Part shown: in pieces, positions 6,778 to 13,081 of the stretch
Layout: every line of letters begins with the position of its first letter
How positions within the stretch are numbered: position 1 is the first letter of the stretch
From: Aquiluna sp.
Lineage (GTDB): Bacteria > Actinomycetota > Actinomycetes > Actinomycetales > Microbacteriaceae
Assembly: GCA_023260495.1 (NCBI GenBank)
Contig: JALQVB010000026.1
Span: 1 to 13,081, forward strand
DNA: 13,081 nt
Direction: 5' to 3'
The notes under the pieces: generated by a model
Seen by the model: the letters and a program-made list of their open reading frames with translations, nothing else
What the model was told of the DNA's origin: nothing
Databases searched by the model: none
Translations under genes and position numbers: made by a program

Positions 6778-7910
6778 GCGTGCAGGAAGCGACAACTGGT
6801 TTCTCAACAACTTACGGCTACGAACCCGCCGGAGTTTGGTCGGCCCCTGGCCGAGCCAATCTGATTGGCGAGCACACCGACTACAACAACGGATATGTGT
6901 TTCCCTTTGGAATCGACCGCCGCACCTACGTAGCGCTATCGCCACGCAGTGACAACCTAATCCGGTTGAGCAGCACGATTTCCGACCAGGTGGTTGAGTT
7001 TGAGCTTGGAAAAAAGCAGCCTGCAGATCTTGATTGGGCCCTCTACCCACTTGGCGTGGCATGGGTCATGCGCGATAGTGCCAATGGTGGTTTCGATGCC
7101 TACTTCACCTCCGATGTACCGGTAGGGGCCGGGCTATCGTCCTCGGCTGCCATCGAATGTGCCGTTGCCACCGCGCTCAATGACATTTGGGAGGCCGGCA
7201 AGTCCGCTCAGGAGCTGGCCCTGATTGGCCAGCGGGCGGAAAACGACGTGGTTGGTGCGCCAACCGGCATGATGGATCAGACGGCCTCGATGCTGGCCAA
7301 GAAAGATGCCGCGGTGTTGCTTGACTGCCAAAGCATGGAAACCGAGTTGGTGCCACTTGGTCTGCAGGAGCGAGGCTTGGTCGTTGCCGTGATGGACACC
7401 CGCGTTGCTCACCGCCATTCCGATGGAGGCTACCGCTCCAGGCGCGAGGCCTGCGAAGCAGGTGCCGCGGCAATGGGTGTGGATTCTCTGAGGGGCCTTA
7501 CCGAGGAAGACTTGCCTGCAGCCCAGGAGGCACTCGATGAGCTGACTTTCCGTCGCTGTAAGCACGTGATCACCGAGAACCGACGGGTTTTGGACGCAGT
7601 TGATGCTCTAAAACGAGGCGACATGGCCACCCTCGGCCAGTTGCTTCTGCAATCTCACGCCTCAATGCGCGATGACTTTGAGATTTCGGTTGTTGAGCTT
7701 GACACCGCAGTGGAACTGGCCATGGAGGTCGGCGCCGTTGGGGCAAGAATGACCGGAGGCGGTTTCGGTGGGGCAGCCATTGCCATCATCGACCAGAGCA
7801 AGATGGAGCTGTTGAGCGAACACTGCAAAGCAATCTTTGCAAAGAAGGGCTTTGCGGAGCCGAATGTGTTCGCCGTTGCCGCCAGCGATGGCGCTAGGCG
7901 TGACGCCTAG
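6774..7910 (+). CDS. galK: Galactokinase
   Basis: A GHMP-family kinase that phosphorylates galactose with ATP to give galactose-1-phosphate, the substrate of the adjacent GalT. The 378-residue length is typical. Visible motifs are the galactokinase signature GRANLIGEHTDYNNG (26-40, with R27, E33, H34 and D36 at the sugar site), the phosphate loop PVGAGLSSSAA (116-126), the catalytic Asp in GMMDQ (D168) and the C-terminal GHMP motif GARMTGGGFGG (323-333). The start is TTG inside a TTGA overlap with the galT stop, supported by GAGAGG upstream. No galE or galactose transporter follows. The TAG stop shares a palindromic CTAG with the stop of convergent pncA. Confidence 0.97.
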   Translation: MSVQEATTGFSTTYGYEPAGVWSAPGRANLIGEHTDYNNGYVFPFGIDRRTYVALSPRSDNLIRLSSTISDQVVEFELGKKQPADLDWALYPLGVAWVMRDSANGGFDAYFTSDVPVGAGLSSSAAIECAVATALNDIWEAGKSAQELALIGQRAENDVVGAPTGMMDQTASMLAKKDAAVLLDCQSMETELVPLGLQERGLVVAVMDTRVAHRHSDGGYRSRREACEAGAAAMGVDSLRGLTEEDLPAAQEALDELTFRRCKHVITENRRVLDAVDALKRGDMATLGQLLLQSHASMRDDFEISVVELDTAVELAMEVGAVGARMTGGGFGGAAIAIIDQSKMELLSEHCKAIFAKKGFAEPNVFAVAASDGARRDA

Positions 7911-8491
7911 GCCTTGGCCACCACCTGAACACCCGCATCGACAAGTTCATCAATCGCAGCCTCTGTGCTCACCGGGCTTACCCCTGCTGTCAACGATGTA
8001 ATCACCCGGACCTTTAGACCCTCCATGATCGCATCGAGCGAGCTCGCCCGCACGCAGTAGTCGGTGGCGATGCCCACCACATCAACCTGATCAATTTCAA
8101 GCCTGGAGATTACGCTCTGTATCGACTCACCAGATTCGGTAGTGCCCTCAAAAATCGAGTAGCCGTGCGCGCCCTGTCCCTTTTTGATGTGGATATCTAT
8201 CAGAGAGCTATCCAAATTGGCGTGGTACTCAGCTCCGTGGGTGTTCGCAATGCAGTGCAGCGGCCAGTGATTTACATAATCTGGCTCGATGCCCTGCGGC
8301 GGAAAGTGGCCGCCATTTTCGGAATCAGGCGTGTGCCAATCCCGCGAGGCAACTACATAGTCGTAGCTACCCCTGTGCTCAGCCAGGTACTGGGTAATCT
8401 TCTGCGCGACCAGTGCGCCACCCTCGCAGGCAAGGGCACCGCCCTCGCAAAAATCAACCTGAACGTCAATGATGAAGAGTGCTGTTGCCAT
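7907..8491 (-). CDS. pncA: Nicotinamidase
   Basis: PncA hydrolyses nicotinamide to nicotinate and ammonia in the NAD salvage pathway. The 195 residues from ATG 8491 align well with the Mycobacterium tuberculosis enzyme as I recall it: catalytic Asp in FIIDVQVDFCEGG, metal ligands in SRDWHTPDSENGGHF and in the following NHWPLHC, Lys in HIKKGQ, and the nucleophile Cys in VVGIATDYCVRAS. An in-frame extension to 8665 is possible, but its 58 extra residues are low-complexity readthrough of the carboxypeptidase gene and are not family-like. The ATG follows the TAG of the upstream carboxypeptidase gene after two bases (TAGCCATGG), so the two are probably co-transcribed and coupled. Confidence 0.95.
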   Translation of the reverse strand: MATALFIIDVQVDFCEGGALACEGGALVAQKITQYLAEHRGSYDYVVASRDWHTPDSENGGHFPPQGIEPDYVNHWPLHCIANTHGAEYHANLDSSLIDIHIKKGQGAHGYSIFEGTTESGESIQSVISRLEIDQVDVVGIATDYCVRASSLDAIMEGLKVRVITSLTAGVSPVSTEAAIDELVDAGVQVVAKA

Positions 8492-8493
8492 GG

Positions 8494-9873
8494 CTATCTG
8501 TTTACCAGACTTGCTCCGCAGTTGTAAAAAGCGAGCACCAATTCGTCCATGGCGTCTCGGTTCACAAGCCGAACCGACTCGCCCAGGTTGTAAATCGTGA
8601 ACAGCAACTTGGAGCCATCCTCGGGGTAGAGAAAACCAGCGAGCGAATAGCCGGTTCGAATCCATCCCGTTTTAGCAACCACCTTCCCCACGACATCGAG
8701 GAATCTCGAGCTGAGCGATCCAGGCGTGCCAGAGACCGGCATCCCGGCATCTATCAGCGCAAAGTCGCCGTAGCCCTCATCAATCAACATGAGCAATTGA
8801 TTGATCGTCGCTGGCGCCACCTGGTTGTAGCGAGATAGCCCGGAGCCGTCCTCTATCTTGATCTCGGCCAAATCTAGATCAGTGTTCGCCAGCGCCTTTT
8901 GGTATGCAGCCGTGAGCGACTTGAACGATCCGTCCATTCCAACATCGAGCGAGACCAGACGTGCCATCGCTTCAGCGAGGGTGTTGTCGCTCACCTGCAG
9001 CATGTAGTCAATCCAGGTGGACATCGGTGCCGATTTGACACTGGCAACCTCCACGGCATCGGCCGGGGCTATGCCCACCTCCAATGTCGCTAGCTCTGCA
9101 GCGGTGCCAAGTGCCTCCTGGAACCATTTACCGGCCCGCGTGACGGGGTCGGTGGAGCGAGGCGAAGACAGAATCGCTGGATTGTCTCGGTCGCCGTCAA
9201 CCTGCAGGGCGCTCACGTAAGACATGTAGCCATCTGTTAGCCCACGGCGGTCCCATACGTCCTGGTACTCCCCCTCTGGGACTCCGTAGAGGCTGCTGTC
9301 AAGCACGAGCCTGCTGAAGCTCTGCTCGGGCAGCTCCCTTTCAATCTGCTTCGCTAAATCAGAAAGTTTTGGAGCGTTGCGATAGACAGACGAGACTCCG
9401 GGTCCGGTGCGAGAGAGTGTGACATCTCCGGCTCCGACCAGGTAGAGCACGCTTGGATCTTCAGCCGATACATAAACCCTGGTGGTGATCCGGTAGTCCG
9501 GACCTAAAGTCTCAAGAGCAGCGGCTGCGGTTAGAAGCTTCATCACCGATGCGGTTCTGGCAGGGGTTTGGCTGCCCCGATCGAACAACACCTCGCCCGT
9601 TGCAGCGTTTACCACCTGAGCCTGTAGGTTCAGGATGTCCTCGGCATCTTCAGCCTCGGTCACCGAACACTGGATCGGCTCTTCCGTGGGTTCTTCCGTG
9701 GGCTCCTCAGTGGGTTCACTTGCAGGTTCCAAGGTTGCAGGTGGCTGAGTCGTTGCGGTTTCAACTGGCTCGGCAACCTGCTCGGCAGGAGCGAGCGGGC
9801 CGAAGAACAGCACGGCGAGAATCAACAGGCCGGAGACCAGTCCTCCAGTGACCCCCAAAAAGATCTGCTTCAT
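8494..9873 (-). CDS. dacB: D-alanyl-D-alanine carboxypeptidase/endopeptidase, PBP4 (peptidase S13) family
   Basis: A peptidoglycan-editing serine peptidase working outside the membrane. The 459 residues begin with an N-terminal membrane anchor or signal (about 5-28) and a Pro/Glu/Thr linker (about 33-67) with a PTEE repeat, followed by the penicillin-binding domain. All three active-site motifs are present: S109-V-M-K112, S295-D-N297 and K401-T-G403, plus DGSGLSR (342-348), typical of class C PBPs. C69 and C452 could pair across the domain ends. The start ATG has a GGCGGGTGAG purine-rich site just before it, and a TATGCT -10 candidate lies at 9901-9906 inside the divergent copC gene. In many actinobacteria dacB precedes tilS; here pncA takes that place. 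Confidence 0.94.
   Translation of the reverse strand: MKQIFLGVTGGLVSGLLILAVLFFGPLAPAEQVAEPVETATTQPPATLEPASEPTEEPTEEPTEEPIQCSVTEAEDAEDILNLQAQVVNAATGEVLFDRGSQTPARTASVMKLLTAAAALETLGPDYRITTRVYVSAEDPSVLYLVGAGDVTLSRTGPGVSSVYRNAPKLSDLAKQIERELPEQSFSRLVLDSSLYGVPEGEYQDVWDRRGLTDGYMSYVSALQVDGDRDNPAILSSPRSTDPVTRAGKWFQEALGTAAELATLEVGIAPADAVEVASVKSAPMSTWIDYMLQVSDNTLAEAMARLVSLDVGMDGSFKSLTAAYQKALANTDLDLAEIKIEDGSGLSRYNQVAPATINQLLMLIDEGYGDFALIDAGMPVSGTPGSLSSRFLDVVGKVVAKTGWIRTGYSLAGFLYPEDGSKLLFTIYNLGESVRLVNRDAMDELVLAFYNCGASLVNR
9677..9718 (-). repeat. 12-bp tandem repeat (about 3.3 units) encoding the PTEE linker of DacB
   Basis: Units at 9677-9688, 9689-9700 and 9701-9712 share ggYtcYtcMgtg and are followed by a partial copy. 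They encode EPTE-type repeats in the stalk between membrane anchor and enzyme domain. The unit length keeps the frame, so copy-number change would only alter stalk length. Confidence 0.8.
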
Positions 9874-9883
9874 CTCACCCGCC

Positions 9884-9889
9884 TAAACT
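9884..9889 (+). promoter_or_regulatory. Candidate -10 box for leaderless copC-like gene
   Basis: TAAACT sits seven bases before ATG 9897, and there is no SD between them. This is the arrangement of a leaderless actinobacterial promoter. The upstream -35 would lie inside dacB and I see no clear match. Confidence 0.5.
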
Positions 9890-9896
9890 TTTACCC

Positions 9897-10454
9897 ATGA
9901 AGCATAAACTCTGGTCGCTGGCAGCATTGCTGCTAACGGCTATTCCGCTGAGCGCAAACGCCCACGAAGAGCTGGTGGATCAGTATCCAGCAGCTAGCGA
10001 GACCATACCGGCCGGGGTGCAGGAAATACGCCTCAGCTTCACCAATGAGCTTCTGGAACTTGCCAGCGGCGCTGGCAATGAGATTGTGGTGAGAGCACCC
10101 TCAGGTGAAATCTTCTACGCCGGTTGCCTTCCGACGCAAGGTGCCGATGGAATCCTGCCTGTCGACCTAGACATGCCTGGGATTTATTCGGTTGCCTGGC
10201 GCGTAGTTTCTGCCGATGGGCACCCGATCAGTGACGGCTTCGAATTCACCGTGGTCAATGAAACCGGCTATCGATCGGATCCAGCCTTCAGCTATCCCGA
10301 CTGCGCCGGTGATGTCGATATCACCATTCAGGAGGAGCAGCCACAGTCGCTCTACTGGCTGCTCTGGTCCTCACTGGGGATAGCGGCGGCTTTCCTAGTC
10401 TTTTTGCTCAGACCCAAGGCGAGATCGAAGAAACACCAAAGCGGTGAGCAGTAG
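9897..10454 (+). CDS. copC: CopC-domain copper-binding protein with C-terminal membrane anchor
   Basis: A 185-residue exported protein. Residues 1-22 form a signal peptide ending SANA, so the mature chain would begin with His23, the residue that forms the N-terminal Cu(II) brace in CopC proteins. The conserved SADGHPISDGFEF block supplies D107 and H109, completing the expected Cu(II) site. C77 and C136 may form a disulfide. A single membrane segment (about 152-171) followed by a basic tail (RPKARSKKH) anchors it with the domain outside. No CopD, YcnI or copper ATPase gene is adjacent, so whether it serves copper uptake, delivery or resistance is open. Its last 60 bases overlap the end of a convergent membrane-protein gene. 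Confidence 0.9.
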   Translation: MKHKLWSLAALLLTAIPLSANAHEELVDQYPAASETIPAGVQEIRLSFTNELLELASGAGNEIVVRAPSGEIFYAGCLPTQGADGILPVDLDMPGIYSVAWRVVSADGHPISDGFEFTVVNETGYRSDPAFSYPDCAGDVDITIQEEQPQSLYWLLWSSLGIAAAFLVFLLRPKARSKKHQSGEQ

Positions 10455-10757
10455 GCCGCTGGCCACCATCTCGATAGGCAGGATGTAGCGGTTGCCCTCA
10501 GGGGCCGCTAGCAACGAATAGACAACATCCAGCGCGGTCACGTTCATAAGCCCCGCCATGATGGACACGGCTAGGACTTTCAAAAGCCACAATTTGCCCT
10601 CTGGGATTCGAGAGCCAGACCAGGTCACCAAAACCGTTAGTGCAATACCAATTGCTGCGCCAGCGGCCATGATGGTCACAGTTGGGTGATACAGGTAGCT
10701 AACAATGGCCCAGACCACAACGGCAATGGCCCAAAAAATTAATCCCTTGGACTTCAT
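10395..10757 (-). CDS. Small four-helix membrane protein of unknown function, third gene of the Ktr operon
   Basis: Not recognised. The 120-residue product has four strongly hydrophobic segments, near 5-23, 27-46, 56-76 and 93-110, and ends in a charged tail (RSRLGSEQKD). It starts two bases after the ktrA stop (TAA, GC, ATG), which implies coupling to the potassium genes. The clean membrane pattern and tight spacing argue that it is real, even though its last 60 bases lie antisense to the end of copC. It might be an accessory of Ktr or simply co-transcribed. I give it no function. Confidence 0.75.
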   Translation of the reverse strand: MKSKGLIFWAIAVVVWAIVSYLYHPTVTIMAAGAAIGIALTVLVTWSGSRIPEGKLWLLKVLAVSIMAGLMNVTALDVVYSLLAAPEGNRYILPIEMVASGLLLTALVFLRSRLGSEQKD

Positions 10758-10759
10758 GC

Positions 10760-11440
10760 TTATGCCAGTGAGCAGAACTCGTTCAGCGGGTCAACCTGTC
10801 CCGCAACAACAATCTGATTGCCCGCCTTGAGAACCGTCTCCGGGAAGGCCGGGGTGTATTTTCCATCGCCCTTGGTGACAGCTACCACGGTGACGCCGTA
10901 AGTGGAGCGAATCTTCAGTTCGGCAAGGTTCTTGCCGTCAAAGCTTTGTGGAACCTCGCTCTTGGCCATGACGAAGTCGTTGTCAATCGGCACGTAGTCC
11001 AGAGTCTGACCCGAGACCATGTGTGCCACGCGCTTGCCCATCTCGTTCTCTGGGAAGATCACGTGGTGGCAGCCCAGCTGCTCCAAGATCTTGCCGTGAG
11101 ACTTGGAGTTCGCCTTGGCCCAGACATTTGGTACTCCAGCCTGCAATAGCAGCGAGGTTGTTAGGATTGACGCTTCCAGATCTGCACCGATGGCCACTAC
11201 AGCCGCATCGAACTCCTGGATTCCGAGTTCCTTCAGGGTTGCCTCGTCTGTGGTGTCAGCCTTGACGGTGTGAGTGAGCTCATGAGAAAGCTGCTGCACA
11301 AGCCGCTCGTCGGTGTCCACACCCAACACCTCATGGCCTGTGGCCATGAGCTCTCGAGCCAGTGAGGTGCCGAAGCGTCCCAAGCCGATGACAATTACAT
11401 TCGAGTGCAATGAGCGGCGCTTTGCCTTGTCTCTAGCCAA
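10760..11440 (-). CDS. ktrA: Potassium uptake regulatory subunit KtrA/TrkA (RCK protein)
   Basis: Cytoplasmic gating ring of a Ktr-type K+ transporter. The 226 residues contain an RCK_N Rossmann domain (about 12-135) with GLGRFG at 19-24 and acidic D42 for nucleotide binding, then an RCK_C domain (about 145-226) beginning near VPIDNDF. One RCK_N/RCK_C pair and this length fit KtrA/KtrC rather than the doubled E. coli TrkA. The start is TTG 11440, eight bases inside the end of ktrB, with AAGGAAAGG ending seven bases upstream. A later start would leave no good SD. It overlaps ktrB and precedes a small membrane-protein gene in the same operon. Confidence 0.95.
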   Translation of the reverse strand: MARDKAKRRSLHSNVIVIGLGRFGTSLARELMATGHEVLGVDTDERLVQQLSHELTHTVKADTTDEATLKELGIQEFDAAVVAIGADLEASILTTSLLLQAGVPNVWAKANSKSHGKILEQLGCHHVIFPENEMGKRVAHMVSGQTLDYVPIDNDFVMAKSEVPQSFDGKNLAELKIRSTYGVTVVAVTKGDGKYTPAFPETVLKAGNQIVVAGQVDPLNEFCSLA

Positions 11441-12800
11441 TTAGGGGCCTTTCCTTAGGTAGTTCATAGTGCCTCTTCGCGACGCGAAGAGCAAGTGCGG
11501 AGGCGATTACGACCGGTCCGAGGCGACCGACAAACATCAAAATGGAAAGCCAGATCTTTGCAAAATCCGGCAGGTCCGGCGTAATGCCGGTTGAGAGTCC
11601 GACTGTTGCCGAGGCTGAAATAACTTCAAAGAGCAGGTGGTCTAGGTCGAAGTCCGTTAGCGCAGCTAAAGCCAGCGTGCTAAACAGAATCAAGAAGGTG
11701 TAGAGGGCGACCAAGGTCAGAGCCTGGCGCTGAATCGAACGAGGCAGTCTGCGGTTACCGACGTTCACTGCCGTCTCTCCGCGCACCTCGGTGTAGATGA
11801 TGAAAAACAAAATGGCCAGGGTGGTTACCTTGATTCCACCAGCAGTTGAGGCCGAACCACCCCCGATGAACATCATGAAGTCCATGCCCATCCAGGTAGC
11901 TGGATCCATTTGGGAAACATCGATGGAGTTGAAACCACCAGAACGTGGCATCGCCGACATGAACAGAGCGTTCCAGATCTTCTCGAAGAAGTTCATCGAA
12001 CCCAGAGTTGCCTGGTTGGACCACTCCATAGCCGCAATGAACAGTGTTCCTAAAGTCAGCAGCACACCTGTGGTCCAGAGCGTGAGCCTGGTGTGCAGGG
12101 AAAAGCGGCGCGGCCTATTGCCGGGAGCTCGCCTAATCCTCCAGAGTCGTTCATGGAGCTCAATCAAGACCGGAAATCCCAGGCCGCCAACAGCAACCGC
12201 AAGCCCAATTGGGCCAACAACAAAGAGGTCGTCAGCAAAACCGCTCATGCTGTCCGAGTAGAGCGAGAAGCCACCGTTATTGAAAGCAGAGACGGCATGG
12301 AAGAGTCCGCTCCACAATGCCTCTGGAAGAGCGACCGAGTGCCAGATGCTTAGCCGGGCAATCAGATAGATGGCCAGAGCGATTTCAAACCCGAAATAAA
12401 CCAGGATGATTGTGCGCAATAGCGCGGGAATGTTGTCAACACCGACAATCTTTGCCTCACTCATGGTGCTGAGCCTGTCGCGCAGCGAGATTCGGCCAGA
12501 GATCAGAAGGCCAACCAGAGTCGCAAAGGACACGATTCCCAGGCCACCAATTTGGATGAGGAACAGAATCACGACTTGACCAAAGCCAGACCAGTGGGTT
12601 CCAGTGTCAACAACTGTAAGGCCAGTGATGCAAACCGCAGAAACAGCGGTAAACAGCGCGGTTACGAAATCAGTCGAGTTACCCGGTGCAGTTGAGAATG
12701 GAAAGAGCAGAAATAGAGTGCCAGCGATTACGGCTGCACAGAATGCAAGGACCACTATCTGGGTCGGGTGCAGCTTTTCTTTGCGACCAGTCTGGCTCAC
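11433..12800 (-). CDS. ktrB: Potassium transporter membrane subunit KtrB/TrkH family
   Basis: Ion-conducting subunit of a K+ uptake system, 455 residues, four M1-P-M2 repeats in the inner membrane. The four selectivity-filter loops are visible: AVCITGLTV (55-63), SAFNNGGFS (171-179), PRSGGFNS (285-292) and ATVGLSTG (398-405). The intramembrane gating loop GGGSASTAGGIK (313-324) lies in the third repeat, as in KtrB, where it is controlled by the RCK ring encoded next door. The length fits KtrB. The start is GTG 12800; there is no close SD, but a promoter with a -10 box six bases upstream suggests a leaderless message. Family notation could equally be TrkG/TrkH-like. Confidence 0.95.
   Translation of the reverse strand: MSQTGRKEKLHPTQIVVLAFCAAVIAGTLFLLFPFSTAPGNSTDFVTALFTAVSAVCITGLTVVDTGTHWSGFGQVVILFLIQIGGLGIVSFATLVGLLISGRISLRDRLSTMSEAKIVGVDNIPALLRTIILVYFGFEIALAIYLIARLSIWHSVALPEALWSGLFHAVSAFNNGGFSLYSDSMSGFADDLFVVGPIGLAVAVGGLGFPVLIELHERLWRIRRAPGNRPRRFSLHTRLTLWTTGVLLTLGTLFIAAMEWSNQATLGSMNFFEKIWNALFMSAMPRSGGFNSIDVSQMDPATWMGMDFMMFIGGGSASTAGGIKVTTLAILFFIIYTEVRGETAVNVGNRRLPRSIQRQALTLVALYTFLILFSTLALAALTDFDLDHLLFEVISASATVGLSTGITPDLPDFAKIWLSILMFVGRLGPVVIASALALRVAKRHYELPKERPLIG
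11448..11456 (-). promoter_or_regulatory. Ribosome binding site for ktrA, inside ktrB
   Basis: AAGGAAAGG on the minus strand ends seven bases before the TTG at 11440, and supports that unusual start codon. Confidence 0.65.
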
Positions 12801-12806
12801 CGTTTC

Positions 12807-12834
12807 AGCCTACGCCTCCAACCGCCTCACTCAA
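12807..12834 (-). promoter_or_regulatory. Promoter of the ktr operon, leaderless
   Basis: On the minus strand, TTGAGT (12834-12829) and TAGGCT (12812-12807) are 16 bases apart. Six bases follow before the GTG at 12800, so transcription would begin at or next to the start codon. This is the most complete promoter visible in the window. Confidence 0.6.
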
Positions 12835-12861
12835 GGCAACCTAGCCACGATACACCCGAGT

Positions 12862-12867
12862 TAGGCT
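12862..12867 (+). promoter_or_regulatory. Candidate -10 box of the DCC-family gene, leaderless
   Basis: TAGGCT is followed by eight bases and then ATG 12876, with no SD between. It is the same hexamer as the ktr -10 on the other strand. No convincing -35 is visible. Confidence 0.45.
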
Positions 12868-12875
12868 TTTATCCA

Positions 12876-13081
12876 ATGGATACTGCCCTGATGATCTTTG
12901 ATGGCGACTGCGCATTCTGCTCTTCGTCTGCAAGGGTGCTGCGCAAAATGACTAAGAACAGAATTCCAATTGAGCCCTACCAGCGCCTCAACCTTGAGAA
13001 GTACGGCCTAACCACCGAGCTGACGTCCAAGGCTGTTTATTACCACAGCAGCTCAGGCACCTTTGTCGCAGCCGATGCGAT
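12876..13081 (+). CDS. DCC-family (DUF393) thiol-disulfide oxidoreductase-like protein, 3' truncated by window
   Basis: The first 68 residues are present. The N-terminus MDTALMIFDGDCAFCSS carries the family signature DGxCxxC (D9-G10 ... C12-x-x-C15), a thioredoxin-like redox pair placed at the extreme N-terminus. The following RVLRKMTKNRIPIEPYQRL also suits the family, which is usually about 110-150 residues. The physiological substrate of DCC proteins is generally unknown. It is divergent from the ktr operon across 75 bases and probably begins a leaderless message. The end lies outside the window. Confidence 0.85.
   Translation, partial: MDTALMIFDGDCAFCSSSARVLRKMTKNRIPIEPYQRLNLEKYGLTTELTSKAVYYHSSSGTFVAADA

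Noticed and set aside
7905..7912. Palindrome GCCTAGGC at the galK/pncA junction as a terminator
   Set aside because: Eight bases with no loop and no T-run. It arises mainly because both genes end in TAG sharing CTAG.
8492..8665. Upstream in-frame extension of pncA to 8665
   Set aside because: The added 58 residues are basic readthrough of the dacB 3' end. The PncA family starts at the MATALFIIDVQ position, directly after the dacB stop.
11797..12261. 154-codon open frame antisense to ktrB
   Set aside because: A shadow of the KtrB pore-loop region with no upstream signals.
1..13081. Defence island, mobile element, CRISPR or prophage
   Set aside because: All genes fit housekeeping or nutrient roles. 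No transposase, integrase, regularly spaced repeats, terminal inverted repeats or abrupt composition shift was seen by eye.

Overview
The window looks like a piece of chromosome from a small-genome actinobacterium, most plausibly a Microbacteriaceae member of the freshwater type (Rhodoluna/Aquiluna-like). This is inferred from moderate GC, an actinobacterial style of MetH, GalT, PncA and PBP4-type carboxypeptidase, several apparently leaderless genes with a TANNNT -10 box a few bases before the start codon, and extreme compaction. By my boundaries only about 211 of 13,081 bases are non-coding. I see no rRNA, tRNA, CRISPR, insertion sequence, phage gene or riboswitch.

Layout, left to right. 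(1) 1-1107 (+): 3' part of B12-dependent methionine synthase, metH. (2) 4078-1104 (-): a three-gene ECF vitamin-transporter operon: a small cysteine-rich lipoprotein, a single polypeptide fusing the EcfT membrane part to two ABC ATPases, and an S component. Its position against metH suggests cobalamin or another methionine-pathway compound as substrate, but this is not proven. (3) 4149-4826 (+): a classical short-chain dehydrogenase/reductase. (4) 5664-4813 (-) and 5704-7910 (+): Leloir galactose genes, with galM divergent from the coupled pair galT-galK. No galE and no sugar transporter are present. (5) 9873-7907 (-): D-alanyl-D-alanine carboxypeptidase (PBP4 family) followed two bases later by nicotinamidase pncA. 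(6) 9897-10454 (+): a membrane-anchored CopC-type copper protein. (7) 12800-10395 (-): Ktr/Trk potassium uptake operon (ktrB, ktrA) with a third gene for a small four-helix membrane protein. (8) 12876-13081 (+): start of a DCC-family thiol-disulfide oxidoreductase-like protein, cut by the window end.

The strand switches after every block, and all four convergent junctions overlap (4, 14, 4 and 60 bases), so there is no room for conventional intergenic terminators. The genes mainly cover nutrient acquisition and housekeeping: B12/methionine, galactose, NAD salvage, cell wall, copper and potassium. The least ordinary part is the ECF operon, because of its T-A-A' fusion and its dedicated lipoprotein with a DUF4430-like (transcobalamin C-terminal-like) pattern. 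I see no sign of a defence, toxin or mobile system.
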